DNA from: Bacillota bacterium
Lineage (GTDB): Bacteria; Bacillota; Clostridia; Lachnospirales; Lachnospiraceae
Direction of reading: 5' to 3'
DNA length: 64,000 nt
Assembly (NCBI GenBank): GCA_023415635.1
Contig: JAEZJV010000082.1
Span: forward strand, 1-64,000
How positions within the stretch are numbered: the first letter of the stretch is position 1; every line of letters begins with the position of its first letter. Positions 26,607-35,956 of the stretch are shown piece by piece. Made by a program: the position numbers and the translations under genes. The notes beneath the pieces are model-generated. The model was not told the DNA's origin. It made no database searches and saw only the letters and a list, made by a program, of their open reading frames with translations.

Positions 26607-27557
26607 TTACCTGTCGGAATTCAAATATGATACGAAAGGCCCCTTGGTTGATTCCAAATTTATAAAGTATTGCCTGATTAAATGAATGATTTCCTTTTCT
26701 GCTACACTCAGATAGCCACCCTTTCGATATGCAACTGCGATCTCCCATTGATTTGGAGCTGGTAGAGAAAAATATACCACCCGATCGGAGTCTTTGATAT
26801 AGCAGGACGGCAAAATAGTACAGCCCAGGCCTTGCTCTGCTAACGTAAGCAGGGTTTGGCAGCGTAGGGATTCAATTAATATATTGGGATTTAGACCCTC
26901 TCTGATAAAGAAGTCATCAACAATATCCCTCATGGTTGAGCTTCTATGTACCAGTAAAAAGGGATCATTTTTAAATTGGTCTAAAGCAATGCTTGGATAG
27001 GGGCCCGGATAGGAGGATCCAAGGTATGCAAGCGGATGATTAACGGGGACCACCAGCAAGAATTCTTCATTGCAGATGTGTATAAACTGGTTTCCTTCCT
27101 TATGCTGATCCCTTACCGTAACAATTCCGATATCTAAATCGCCATTATCAATACCCTTCAGCTGATCCTTAACATTCTGCTCCGTAGGAATAATCCTGAT
27201 ATCCGGGTACTTACTATAAAAGTCAGGGTATATCGCAGAAAATATTACCGCACCTCTCTCCGGCAAAAGACCAACCGATAACTTTCCTTTTATCTTATCT
27301 GCCATATCATGAATTCTCCTGTAGGTCTCTTCTTTAATTTTTACTATTTCTCTTGCATTACTTATATATATTTCACCGGCTTGTGTCAGTATCATATTGC
27401 GTTCTGTCCGTTGAAACAGCTTTACACCAAGCTCCTTCTCCAATTTCAACAGCTGCTGGTTTAATGCGGACTGTGTGATAAAAAGCTTCTTTGCTGCTCT
27501 GCTGATACAGCATTCTTCCGAAATCTTAATGATGTATTCCATCTGCCTGATATCCAT
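26607..27557 (-). CDS. LysR-family transcriptional regulator
   Basis: A 316-residue LysR regulator with a helix-turn-helix (AKKLFITQSALNQQLLKLEKELG) and a two-lobed ligand domain (KLSVGLLPERGAVIFSAIYP). GGAGGG precedes the start. It is divergent from the LarA-like racemase gene at 27835, its probable target; the 277-bp gap between them contains a good promoter and an inverted repeat. It is only distantly similar to the LysR protein convergent with it, so the two are not a recent duplication. Confidence 0.9.
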   Translation of the reverse strand: MDIRQMEYIIKISEECCISRAAKKLFITQSALNQQLLKLEKELGVKLFQRTERNMILTQAGEIYISNAREIVKIKEETYRRIHDMADKIKGKLSVGLLPERGAVIFSAIYPDFYSKYPDIRIIPTEQNVKDQLKGIDNGDLDIGIVTVRDQHKEGNQFIHICNEEFLLVVPVNHPLAYLGSSYPGPYPSIALDQFKNDPFLLVHRSSTMRDIVDDFFIREGLNPNILIESLRCQTLLTLAEQGLGCTILPSCYIKDSDRVVYFSLPAPNQWEIAVAYRKGGYLSVAEKEIIHLIRQYFINLESTKGPFVSYLNSDR

Positions 27558-27613
27558 ATGTCACATCCCTCCGATCAATAAGAAATACTAAGACCTATCT
27601 AAAATTATCAAGT

Positions 27614-27642
27614 TTGACGGTAGTATACAAATAACTTACAAT
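27614..27642 (+). promoter_or_regulatory. Sigma-A promoter of the LarA-like racemase gene
   Basis: TTGACG (27614-27619), a 17-nt spacer and TACAAT (27637-27642), pointing to the gene at 27835 with a leader of about 185 nt. Confidence 0.6.
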
Positions 27643-27670
27643 TCAAATCATAAGACAAATTTATATTATA

Positions 27671-27688
27671 GTGTCAACATGCGGACAC
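27671..27688. promoter_or_regulatory. Inverted repeat, possible LysR operator
   Basis: GTGTC and GACAC flank 8 bases (TGTC-N8-GACA core). It lies just downstream of the promoter at 27614 in the divergent region with a LysR gene. Downstream position would suit repression or a roadblock; assignment is tentative. Confidence 0.35.
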
Positions 27689-27834
27689 TTTAGATGCGTG
27701 CTTCGAAGACCTTACGAGATTGAAGGTTGCATAGTGCATCATTTTGAATGCATATGTAATATTCAGGCTTCCTATAGGCAACGCTATAAGTAAAATAAGC
27801 TCAACATTAACAGCAACATAAGGAGATAGGAACA

Positions 27835-29163
27835 ATGAAGGTAACTAAAAATGGTACAGTATCTGCCCTTCTGGCAGAAGTAGAAATTCCTCGTATGTTT
27901 CACGCAAGGCAGACCTTTCCCAACCAATCCATTGCACCGGCGGATATCCCCGCTGCGGTTGAAAAGGAGCTGTCACAACCGCAGTTTGCATCCCGAATTA
28001 AAAGTGGTATGAATATCGCGATTACCGCAGGGAGCCGGGGAATTCGTAATGTAGATATCATAACCAAAGCAATTGTGGATTTTGTTAAAGCAAAGGGTGC
28101 ATATCCCTTTATCGTCCCTGCCATGGGAAGCCACGGCGGAGCCAATGCCCAAGGTCAGGTTGAACTGCTTGCAGGCTACCGTATTACCCCGGAAACCATG
28201 GGCTGCCCGATCAAATCCTCAATGGAGGTAATAGAGCTTGGCCTCTCTGAGCTGGGACGTCCTGTTTATATGGATAAATACGCCTACGAATCCGATGGTA
28301 TCATTGTCTCCTGCCGGTTAAAACCGCATAATGCCTTCCGTGGCCCCATCGAAAGCGGTCCCTGTAAAATGATGACCGTCGGCTTAGGAAAACAAAAGGG
28401 TGCCGAACAGGTACATTCTGACGGAATGGATAAAATAGCAAAGAATATTCCTACCATGGCTAAGGTAGTGCTGGATAAGGCTCCGATTCTGTTTGCGATT
28501 CCCTGCCTGGAAAATGCTTATGACGAAACCATGCGGATCGAAGCTATCCTACCGGAAAATATCCTGAGCCGCGAGGCGGAGCTTCTAAAGCTAGCCTTTG
28601 AGAATATGCCGAAAATCCTGGTTGGCGAAGGGGATGTCCTCATCGTGGACGAGATTGGTAAAAATTACAGCGGAACCGGAGTAGACCCTAACATTACTGG
28701 TACCTTCTCCACTCCATATGCCTCCGGTGGGGTTAAGGTTCAACGTACATGCTTTCTGAGGCTTAGTGAAGCCTCCCATGGCAATGCGCTTGGCGTGGGA
28801 CTGGCCAGTGCGATTACAAAGAGGATTTTCGATGAGATGGATATCGAGATGGTATATCCCAATTGCATTACCAGTACAGTACTTGCTTCTGCTCGAATCC
28901 CCTGTGTGGTTTATGATGATAGGGAAGCCATAAAGCTCTGTATCCGTACCTGTAATGGGATTGATAAGCATAACGTTAAGGTCATTCGAATACCGAACAG
29001 CCTTCATATCAGCGAAATTATGCTATCCGAAGCTTATTATGACAGTGTAAAAGCCGGTAAATACCCTGGTCTTGAGGCAATGGACGAACCGGAACCTCTT
29101 CTCTTTGATGCTGAGGATAATCTGATTACGAACTGTAAGTATCATAATGAAGGACAGATCTGA
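27835..29163 (+). CDS. LarA-like nickel-pincer racemase/epimerase
   Basis: A 442-residue protein of the lactate racemase LarA superfamily (DUF2088-type N-terminal domain). LarA uses a nickel-pincer nucleotide held by a Lys and ligated by His. Here a His (MGSHGG) is placed like the first catalytic His. KPHNAFRGPIESGPCKMM supplies a second His and the candidate cofactor-anchoring Lys, and a further His (KGAEQVHSDG) lies 16 residues after that Lys, the same spacing as Lys184-His200 in LarA. The substrate is not lactate by default, as the superfamily handles several 2-hydroxy acids. Close to the aldarate operon and the GlpA-like trio, it may interconvert a hydroxy acid used there. No larB, larC or larE cofactor genes are in the window. 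Confidence 0.75.
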   Translation: MKVTKNGTVSALLAEVEIPRMFHARQTFPNQSIAPADIPAAVEKELSQPQFASRIKSGMNIAITAGSRGIRNVDIITKAIVDFVKAKGAYPFIVPAMGSHGGANAQGQVELLAGYRITPETMGCPIKSSMEVIELGLSELGRPVYMDKYAYESDGIIVSCRLKPHNAFRGPIESGPCKMMTVGLGKQKGAEQVHSDGMDKIAKNIPTMAKVVLDKAPILFAIPCLENAYDETMRIEAILPENILSREAELLKLAFENMPKILVGEGDVLIVDEIGKNYSGTGVDPNITGTFSTPYASGGVKVQRTCFLRLSEASHGNALGVGLASAITKRIFDEMDIEMVYPNCITSTVLASARIPCVVYDDREAIKLCIRTCNGIDKHNVKVIRIPNSLHISEIMLSEAYYDSVKAGKYPGLEAMDEPEPLLFDAEDNLITNCKYHNEGQI

Positions 29164-29194
29164 TCTCCCTTCCATACCAAGTCTAAGGATCAGT

Positions 29195-29231
29195 TTGATC
29201 ATGACCGGGGGATAAAACCGGTCATGATCAA
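29195..29231. terminator. Strong hairpin between convergent genes, probable terminator
   Basis: Perfect 14-bp stem (29195-29208 with 29218-29231) and 9-nt loop between the stop of the racemase gene and the stop of the PrpR-like gene. There is no clear T-run on either side, so termination efficiency is uncertain. Confidence 0.55.
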
Positions 29232-29282
29232 GCAGCCTTGTTAACTCCTGTCTTGAATTATGAATTCAAATAAGCCCAGTGA

Positions 29283-31196
29283 TTATACCTGATACTTACT
29301 TGTAATTCCCAATCTCTTCATATGCCTCCATAAGGTGGTTTTGCTGATGCCCAGCTCTTCTGCTGCGAGCGTTCTGTTTCCGTTATGCTTCTCTAATACC
29401 TGTGATATGGCAATCGCTTCCGGATCCTTATAAATAACCAGTTTTTCTTTACTATTTCCCTGCTGTTGTACGATGGGATACAATTCATCAAGCAGCTCTG
29501 TAACATACGCTTCATCGATGGATCGATGTCCGGCAGCCAAAATCATACGGTCACAGAAGCTTTCTAATTGAATTAAATTACCATACCAGGGATACGTAAG
29601 CATCCGTTGCTTTGCTCCTGCAGTCAGCACATGATACCGGGAATACAAATCGCAGTATATTTTTACGTAATTATCAATTAAGTATTCCAGATCCTCCGGC
29701 CGGTTACGGATTGGGTCCACATCAATCGTCAGACCACATAGTAAATAATATAAATCCTCACGGAATAGCCCCTGAGTTACCAGTACACTGAGATTCTTTG
29801 AGGTTGTTGCAATAATTTTCACATCAATACTCATGGTTCTTACAATATCATTCCGGATCAGCGTTTTATACCGGATCATTTTATACAGGCGGTATTGTGT
29901 ACTAAGACTTAGCTTATCGATTTCACTGATTAAAACCGTGCCATGATTTGCAGCAATCAGAGCTCCCTGTTGCGTATCCTTTTCTGATTCCTTCGTGCCT
30001 CCGAAAAGGATTTCTGTCTGCATTTCTTCTCTCATACCGATGCAGTTAGTTGAAATAAACGGACCGTTCTTTCTAAGACTATTATTATGAATTCCTTGGG
30101 CAAAGAGCTCCTTCTCCGTACCTATTTCTCCATAGATTAGAATCGGACTGTTTGACTGAGCGTATATCTTTGCCAAGGCTATGTTTTTTTTCATGCTTTT
30201 AGATTTATGAGGGATATCCTCCAGCGTGCCCTGCGCAATATAGCCATATAAATACCGTTCCCGTAAGATATCCGCTTCTACTTCTTTGATCTTTTTCACT
30301 TTATGACACGATAAAATTGCTCCCTCGATCCGATGATCAACTTTAATCGGTGCAACAATGATTACAAGTGCATTGTCATTTACACGGAGGAAGGTAGAAT
30401 AGATTTCATTCCCTTCGTTCAGTGTCGCTTCGAGCTTGTCCTTATCAATATCCTTAAATACATCGATGACTGGTTTTCCCTCTACCTCGGCCGAAGCCTT
30501 TCCGAGTATTTCCTCCATGATTTTATTGATGACTACTATTTCACCGCTCTGATTCATCTTTACAATCCCGCTAAAGGAATAGTCCAGCAGAGTTTCAATC
30601 TGAGCCATGCTTCTTTTTTCTATATCTGCAGCATATTTCATGTTTTCAGCTACCTTAAAGGCTTCTCGTATAGAGTCCTCTGTAGAGGATAAAAACAGAG
30701 AGGGAATTCCGGCTCTGGAAGCTGCTGTAATAGCATTATCGCCACCAATGATAATATCGAGATTATCATTAATTGCCTCATTAATTGCGACGCCTAGCTC
30801 GTCCGGGTTAGATACCAGGTAGGTACGAAGTTCAATATCATAAATCTGATTGAAATGTGTCATATCGCAAAACATATTATTGAAGCCGACAACACCGATC
30901 ACCGGTCTGCTTTTCTTGATAATCTTTTTTGCCTTGGTAATCAACAAACCCATTTCCTGACCTGTTATTTTAATCTCAACAACAGGAATATTGGTATAGT
31001 ACTGAATAAGGGATGCCTGATATCCTCTGGCAATAATGATGCTTGTCCCCTTTGCCAATGCACTCCTTGCCTCACTGACTGCATCCGCCGATGCGATCAC
31101 CTTCATATCCTTGATACTATAGTTTTCGACATGCAGTATATCATGTGCCTGATGGAGCATCTCTTCCCTGGGTACAAATAATGTGATTTCTGACAT
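29283..31196 (-). CDS. PrpR-type sensor/AAA+ regulator with degenerate ATPase and no GAFTGA loop
   Basis: A 637-residue regulator: PrpR_N sensor domain (about 5-170), PAS domain (about 195-305), AAA+ domain (about 330-550) and a Fis-type helix-turn-helix (HNGNRTLAAEELGISKTTLW) at the end. The AAA+ part is damaged where it matters: the P-loop reads GEIGTEKE instead of GETGTGKE, the Walker B reads VLISEID in place of a LFLDEIG-like stretch, and the sigma-54 contact loop GAFTGA is missing (LFGGTKESEKDTQQGAL). It therefore probably does not remodel sigma-54 polymerase and may act through sigma-A or as a repressor. The ATG at 31196 is chosen for its AAGGGAAG; a frame extends to 31214. It lies downstream of tctA in the aldarate operon and probably controls it. 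Confidence 0.82.
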   Translation of the reverse strand: MSEITLFVPREEMLHQAHDILHVENYSIKDMKVIASADAVSEARSALAKGTSIIIARGYQASLIQYYTNIPVVEIKITGQEMGLLITKAKKIIKKSRPVIGVVGFNNMFCDMTHFNQIYDIELRTYLVSNPDELGVAINEAINDNLDIIIGGDNAITAASRAGIPSLFLSSTEDSIREAFKVAENMKYAADIEKRSMAQIETLLDYSFSGIVKMNQSGEIVVINKIMEEILGKASAEVEGKPVIDVFKDIDKDKLEATLNEGNEIYSTFLRVNDNALVIIVAPIKVDHRIEGAILSCHKVKKIKEVEADILRERYLYGYIAQGTLEDIPHKSKSMKKNIALAKIYAQSNSPILIYGEIGTEKELFAQGIHNNSLRKNGPFISTNCIGMREEMQTEILFGGTKESEKDTQQGALIAANHGTVLISEIDKLSLSTQYRLYKMIRYKTLIRNDIVRTMSIDVKIIATTSKNLSVLVTQGLFREDLYYLLCGLTIDVDPIRNRPEDLEYLIDNYVKIYCDLYSRYHVLTAGAKQRMLTYPWYGNLIQLESFCDRMILAAGHRSIDEAYVTELLDELYPIVQQQGNSKEKLVIYKDPEAIAISQVLEKHNGNRTLAAEELGISKTTLWRHMKRLGITSKYQV

Positions 31197-31248
31197 GATT
31201 GCTCTTCCCTTCATAGGTTTACAATACTTGTCCTTATTTTCTGAAAAA

Positions 31249-31301
31249 AGGACATACTATTAATATCATTACACTATTCAATGATATTAATGATATGTCC
31301 T
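31249..31301 (-). terminator. Intrinsic terminator after tctA
   Basis: Arms 31249-31270 and 31280-31301 pair in 20 of 22 positions around a 9-nt loop, and on the minus strand the stem runs into T6. It separates the aldarate operon from the regulator gene at 31196. A third copy of the TGTCCTT arm (31229-31235) allows an alternative small hairpin. Confidence 0.78.
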
Positions 31302-31331
31302 TAAAATAAAACGTTTATACTATTACATTAA

Positions 31332-32840
31332 CTAATCTCTTTTTAATACATTTTCCACATTTGTTTTCTTCTCACGATAGTCATCCCAAAGAGCATAACC
31401 AATAGAAATAGCAATTAATAACCACAATACCCAGTCGGCTGGTTTAGCAAAGAAGCAGCTTAAATAACCGCTGGAGCCCTGTAAGGAATCCATAAAGTAT
31501 GTTTCTATATCACCACCTAGTACAAAGCCGATTAGGAAGGTAGTAACAGGTAAGCCGAATTTATTAAAAATGTATGCAACAAAGCCAAAGAGCACTAAGG
31601 TTACAACATCAAATAAAACACCATTTCTGGTTGAGAAGGCACCAACTACGCACAGCAAACAAATTGCAGGATATAAGTAGCTCTTCGGGATCTTAATAAT
31701 CTTTGCAAGCTGCTTAACAGGGAAGAACATTAATAAGTAGGTTAAAACATTACATATAAGTAACGCAAGGAGGATGGAGTACCATAAGCCCTGATTACGA
31801 TCAATAAATAACGGACCAACTGCAATTCCCTGTAATGTAAAGGCACCAAGAAGTACTGCTGTGGTTGCATCTCCGGGAATACCCAGAGAAAGCAGAGGAA
31901 CTAATGCACCGCCGGTTACTGCATTGTCTGCTGTTTCACTTGCAATCTGTCCTTCCTCAATACCGGTTCCGAATAGCTCCGGATGCTTGGACCAGGTTTT
32001 CGCCTGAGAATAAGATAACAGAGAAGCTGCACTACCACCAATACCGGGAAGAATACCGATGAAGGTACCAATGGAACAGGATCTTATAATATTCTTGATT
32101 TGACCCTTGAATACCTGTGTGAATTTATATTTTTTCGCTTGCTTTCCATTCAGAATGCTTTCATCCACAATACATGCCTTCATACCCTCTTCAGACTCCT
32201 CAAGGATCTGTGCAAACGCGAATAAACCAATCAATAGAGGCAGCAACTGAAATCCATCTCTTAAATCTGCTGTTAAAGAAGAAGGAACAAATCTTAATTT
32301 CTGATTATAACCATATACTCCGATTAAGGATACGAAAATACCAAGCACACCGGTAAATATACCCTTAACCATATTGCCCTTAGACAATGCTGCAATCATG
32401 GTTAATGCAAATAGCATAATCAAAAACTTTTCTGCAGCACCAAAGCTGATTGCTACTTTTGATAAGATAGGAGTAAAAAATGCCAAAATAACTAAGCTGA
32501 ACAGACCACCGATTAAGGATGCTGTTATTGCTGTTCTAAGTGCCTTTACACCTTCACCTCGTCTTGCCATCGGATGGCCCTCATAACCGGCAGTTATGGA
32601 GGAGGGCGTACCCGGGATATTAATTAAGATTGCGGGAACGAGACCACCACTGATACCACCTACATATAAGCCCAGCAGGAAATACATTGAGGTTCCCAAA
32701 TCCCACGCATAGGTCAATGGGAGAAATACGGCCACCGCCATAGTAGCAGTCATGCCAGGAAGTGCTCCGAATACAATACCGATAAAGCAACCCATTGCCG
32801 CTATTATAAATTGCAATGCACCAAAAATCATATCACTCAC
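31332..32840 (-). CDS. tctA: Tripartite tricarboxylate transporter large membrane subunit TctA
   Basis: A 502-residue, very hydrophobic protein with about 11-12 membrane segments. It has the family repeats FGALPGMTATMAVAVFLPLT and GILPGIGGSAASLLSYSQA, the duplicated G-x-(L/I)PG motifs of TctA. It moves an organic acid with the cation gradient, together with TctB and the external binding protein TctC. The first codon is GTG at 32840; an in-frame ATG at 32831 is an alternative. It follows tctB by 11 nt. In this operon the cargo is most likely galactarate or glucarate. Confidence 0.93.
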   Translation of the reverse strand: MSDMIFGALQFIIAAMGCFIGIVFGALPGMTATMAVAVFLPLTYAWDLGTSMYFLLGLYVGGISGGLVPAILINIPGTPSSITAGYEGHPMARRGEGVKALRTAITASLIGGLFSLVILAFFTPILSKVAISFGAAEKFLIMLFALTMIAALSKGNMVKGIFTGVLGIFVSLIGVYGYNQKLRFVPSSLTADLRDGFQLLPLLIGLFAFAQILEESEEGMKACIVDESILNGKQAKKYKFTQVFKGQIKNIIRSCSIGTFIGILPGIGGSAASLLSYSQAKTWSKHPELFGTGIEEGQIASETADNAVTGGALVPLLSLGIPGDATTAVLLGAFTLQGIAVGPLFIDRNQGLWYSILLALLICNVLTYLLMFFPVKQLAKIIKIPKSYLYPAICLLCVVGAFSTRNGVLFDVVTLVLFGFVAYIFNKFGLPVTTFLIGFVLGGDIETYFMDSLQGSSGYLSCFFAKPADWVLWLLIAISIGYALWDDYREKKTNVENVLKRD

Positions 32841-32851
32841 CTACCCTTTCT

Positions 32852-33259
32852 TTATGGTAATGTAACATATAACAGATTAGCAAAAATGTACCAAACCAAA
32901 AGAGTTTCTCCGGTTGATATACCAATCGATATTAATATTCTTTTTAATGTTCTCTTTTCCGCATATAAAATATGGAACAGAGAAATAAATATAATACTAC
33001 CTGCAATAAACCCAATGAAATTCATTGCAATACAATATGCTACCAACAATATTGCACTTCCCGCTAATTTCACTTTATCACAATCTTCATTAAAGAACTT
33101 AAAGTCTTTATTAAAAAAGGGCTTATTATTCTTCTTTGTATCCAGGAATCTTTGAATTAGCATAATTACAGCTAAAATTACCAATAAGCCAATTATAATT
33201 TTGGGAAACAAAAGATGCGATGTTGAATAGACAACTTTTATTCTAAATAAGTCCGCCAT
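32852..33259 (-). CDS. tctB: Tripartite tricarboxylate transporter small membrane subunit TctB
   Basis: A 135-residue protein with four membrane segments, the usual small partner of TctA. A frame extends to 33307, but the ATG at 33259 (MADLFRIK) has AAGGAGG 8 nt upstream and gives a normal length. Sequence conservation in this family is low; position between tctC and tctA decides the assignment. Confidence 0.85.
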   Translation of the reverse strand: MADLFRIKVVYSTSHLLFPKIIIGLLVILAVIMLIQRFLDTKKNNKPFFNKDFKFFNEDCDKVKLAGSAILLVAYCIAMNFIGFIAGSIIFISLFHILYAEKRTLKRILISIGISTGETLLVWYIFANLLYVTLP

Positions 33260-33278
33260 CAAAATCCTCCTTAATTTT

Positions 33279-33309
33279 GGGTGGGATATAAACGCCCTAC
33301 ATCCCACCC
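33279..33309 (-). promoter_or_regulatory. Intercistronic stem-loop between tctC and tctB
   Basis: GGGTGGGAT (33279-33287) pairs perfectly with ATCCCACCC (33301-33309) over a 13-nt loop. A second small hairpin follows at 33315-33340 (TATGCC/GGCATA around CTAACGTTAG). No T-run. Position after a binding-protein gene suggests 3'-end protection and partial attenuation of downstream genes. Confidence 0.6.
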
Positions 33310-33340
33310 CTTTCTATGCCATGACTAACGTTAGGGCATA

Positions 33341-34372
33341 TTACTGAGCCGTTAATTCATCCAGTGAAGGTGCATTTTCGATAATATCTGTAGCCAGCGC
33401 TCTCTTGTTGTAGATATATTCTTTAGCCTCAGCTGCAGATAAATAATTTACAGTATACGTTAATTTATTCATTGAAGCTATATACTCTTGGTTCTCGCAT
33501 ACTTCCTTTACTGCCTTGTCCATTTCATCAATTAAAGCCTGAGGTGTTCCCTTCGGGAAGTAGATAAGAAAATCTTTTGCAAATCTGAATTCCTCACCCT
33601 TATAGGTAATTCCCAAATCAGCGAAGGAAGGAACATCAATACCTTCAATATTATCCAGTAATGCAGTATACTTCATCTTAATCTTAGCTTCTACACCTTC
33701 CTCTGTATAGGTGAATAAGGAGGAATAATCTGCGAAGATTACGTCAACATTACCGTCCCACAGCATCTGACATTTTTCAGCGGTTGTACCTCCGACAACA
33801 GCAATAATCTGTTTGGCAATATCCTCACCATAGGTGTCCTTAACCCACTCATAATATACAACAAAGCCCAAATGGGAAACACTACCGGATTCAATTGCAA
33901 CACGAACCTTATAATCCGGATTAGCTTTTAAGTATTCAGCTAATTCCTTCATATCATTGTAAGGAGCATCTGCTTTCGCTGCAAAAGCTGCACCTGCATT
34001 GACACCATAGCGAGGTCCGATTTCATAATTCTCTAAAGCATACTTCTCTTCAAAGGACCCAAATAATACTCCAAGATAAGCTCCATCATGCATCATCATG
34101 ATTGTATCGCCATTGGGTTTTGCTGTTGCGATCGCCTCGTATGCCGGACCTGCACCAACAGCATCAATCTTACTGCTCATATTCAAAGCTTTTGCTAAAT
34201 AACGATTTGCGATATCTGAAATCATGTAGGTATCGCCGGAGGTAGAAGTAGAACCGATTACAATTCTAACCTGTCTTCCGTCAAAGGTATTTTCGTTCTT
34301 TTTGGTTGCACAACCAGTGAAAACCGACATTGTATAAATAGCTATTAATAAGATAGCAACAATTTTTTTCAT
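33341..34372 (-). CDS. tctC: Tripartite tricarboxylate transporter binding lipoprotein TctC
   Basis: A 343-residue extracytoplasmic binding protein of the TctC/Bug family with a lipoprotein signal (MKKIVAILL, SVFTGC). The family regions are visible: QVRIVIGSTSTSGDTYMISD near the start, a phosphate-loop-like AVGAGPAYEAIATAKPNGDT, and DVIFADYSSLFTY. AAGGAGA precedes the ATG at 34372; a longer frame to 34423 is unlikely. It delivers the organic acid to TctAB. Encoded between garD and tctB, so aldarate is the best ligand guess. Confidence 0.88.
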   Translation of the reverse strand: MKKIVAILLIAIYTMSVFTGCATKKNENTFDGRQVRIVIGSTSTSGDTYMISDIANRYLAKALNMSSKIDAVGAGPAYEAIATAKPNGDTIMMMHDGAYLGVLFGSFEEKYALENYEIGPRYGVNAGAAFAAKADAPYNDMKELAEYLKANPDYKVRVAIESGSVSHLGFVVYYEWVKDTYGEDIAKQIIAVVGGTTAEKCQMLWDGNVDVIFADYSSLFTYTEEGVEAKIKMKYTALLDNIEGIDVPSFADLGITYKGEEFRFAKDFLIYFPKGTPQALIDEMDKAVKEVCENQEYIASMNKLTYTVNYLSAAEAKEYIYNKRALATDIIENAPSLDELTAQ

Positions 34373-34419
34373 AGTATTCTCTCCTTTAAATTTGTTTTTT
34401 TTGCTATTTCTAGTGTATA

Positions 34420-35937
34420 TCACGTAATCGGAGCTGGATTAAATATACATAAATCATTGTATAGATGGTACTGCTCCGCCCAAGATTTTTTTCTTCCGCT
34501 AGCCACATCGACAATCAGCTGGAACAGTTCAGTACCAACCTCTTCTATTGTGGCATCGCCAGTTGCTATAACTCCTGCATTCACATCAATCAAATCTTCC
34601 CAGATACTCTTAAGATTAGTTCTTGACGATACTTTAATTACCGGTGCAGCAGCCAAGCCATAGGGTGTTCCTCTGCCTGTCATAAATACCTGAAGTGTTA
34701 TTCCCGATGCTAGTTGCATTGGTCCGCATACAATATCACTCGCCGGTGTTGCCGCATAGATTAATCCTCTCTTAGTTGGCAGTTCTCCTGGCGAAAGAAC
34801 TTCAACAATCGGTGATGTTCCGGATTTTGCTATAGACCCCATAGCCTTTTCAACTATGTTGGATAATCCGCCCTTTTTATTACCTGGGGTGGGATTGGCA
34901 CTACGGTCAACTCTTCCTTCATCTAAGTAGTGATCATACCACTTCATTTCCCTTGCCAGCTTGTCCCCAACTTCTTTATCGATACAACGCTCAGCAAGTA
35001 TATGAACTCCATCCCGTACCTCCGTAACTTCAGAAAACATCACGGTTGCTCCTGCTTCAACCAGCATATCTGCTGCGTATCCGGCAGATGGATTCGAGGT
35101 GATACCCGAGAAAGCATCACTTCCACCACATTGCATACCAATGCATAAATCGGATAGTGGCAGTGTTTCTCTTTTTCTTTCATTCAGTCTTTTCAGCTTG
35201 CCTTCAGCCATATCCATAATCGCCTTTATCATAGCCTCAAAGCCTTTTTGCTCCTGTAGTACAATCACATTATCAGGAGTTATTTCATTTTCTTCAATCA
35301 GCATTTCAGCAGTAAGCTTTTCACAGCCTAAAGCAACTAACATCAGTTCTCCGCCAAAGTTCGGATTTCGTGCGATATTCCGTAATGCCCTGATGGGAAT
35401 AACTGCATTCGGAGCGTTAATTGCTACCCCACAGCCATAAGCATGATTGATTGGAACCACATCATCTACATTGGGGTACTTCGGCAGAAGCTCCTTCTTA
35501 ATTCTCTCAACTGCTACATTCAACACTCCGGTAACACATTGTACCGTTGTATTGATTGACAATATATTTCTTGTTCCGGCATAGCCTCCGTTAGGATTTC
35601 GATAACCTTCAAAGGTCCGCACAGGAGCTACCGGTAAGTGCTTTACCACATTGACAGCGTAATTCATATGCTCTACATCGGGTGGCGTGGGCAGCTCCAG
35701 CATTTTTTCGTTAATCCAGTCGCCCTTTTTAATATCCCTTAATGCATAGCCTAATATAACACCATAGCGAATAATTTCTTTATCCTTTGGAATGTCTGTC
35801 AGCGCAATTTTGTGTCCCTGTGGAATATCCTCATTTGCTAATACATCATCTAATACCGTCGTTCCCTTTTTAATAGTATCTACTGTAATAGCAACATTAT
35901 CATAATCCTTAATTTTAATATACAAAGGTTTTCCCAT
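34420..35937 (-). CDS. garD: Galactarate dehydratase
   Basis: A 505-residue UxaA/GarD-family dehydratase converting D-galactarate to 5-keto-4-deoxyglucarate. The N-terminal SAF domain (YIKIKDYDNVAITVDTIKKG) is followed by the long catalytic part. Stretches match E. coli GarD nearly word for word: YGCGVAINAPNAV, GMQCGGSDAFSG, TVMFSEVTEVRD, YAATPASDIVCGP and TGRGTPYGLAAAP, ending IFNPAPIT. Cysteines in YGCGVA and LGCEKL are conserved. AGGAG precedes the start. It lies between the aldolase and the transporter genes. Altronate dehydratase is the main alternative family member, but the single-chain form and the close likeness to GarD favour galactarate. Confidence 0.9.
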   Translation of the reverse strand: MGKPLYIKIKDYDNVAITVDTIKKGTTVLDDVLANEDIPQGHKIALTDIPKDKEIIRYGVILGYALRDIKKGDWINEKMLELPTPPDVEHMNYAVNVVKHLPVAPVRTFEGYRNPNGGYAGTRNILSINTTVQCVTGVLNVAVERIKKELLPKYPNVDDVVPINHAYGCGVAINAPNAVIPIRALRNIARNPNFGGELMLVALGCEKLTAEMLIEENEITPDNVIVLQEQKGFEAMIKAIMDMAEGKLKRLNERKRETLPLSDLCIGMQCGGSDAFSGITSNPSAGYAADMLVEAGATVMFSEVTEVRDGVHILAERCIDKEVGDKLAREMKWYDHYLDEGRVDRSANPTPGNKKGGLSNIVEKAMGSIAKSGTSPIVEVLSPGELPTKRGLIYAATPASDIVCGPMQLASGITLQVFMTGRGTPYGLAAAPVIKVSSRTNLKSIWEDLIDVNAGVIATGDATIEEVGTELFQLIVDVASGRKKSWAEQYHLYNDLCIFNPAPIT

Positions 35938-35956
35938 CGAAATACTCCTATGCTGC

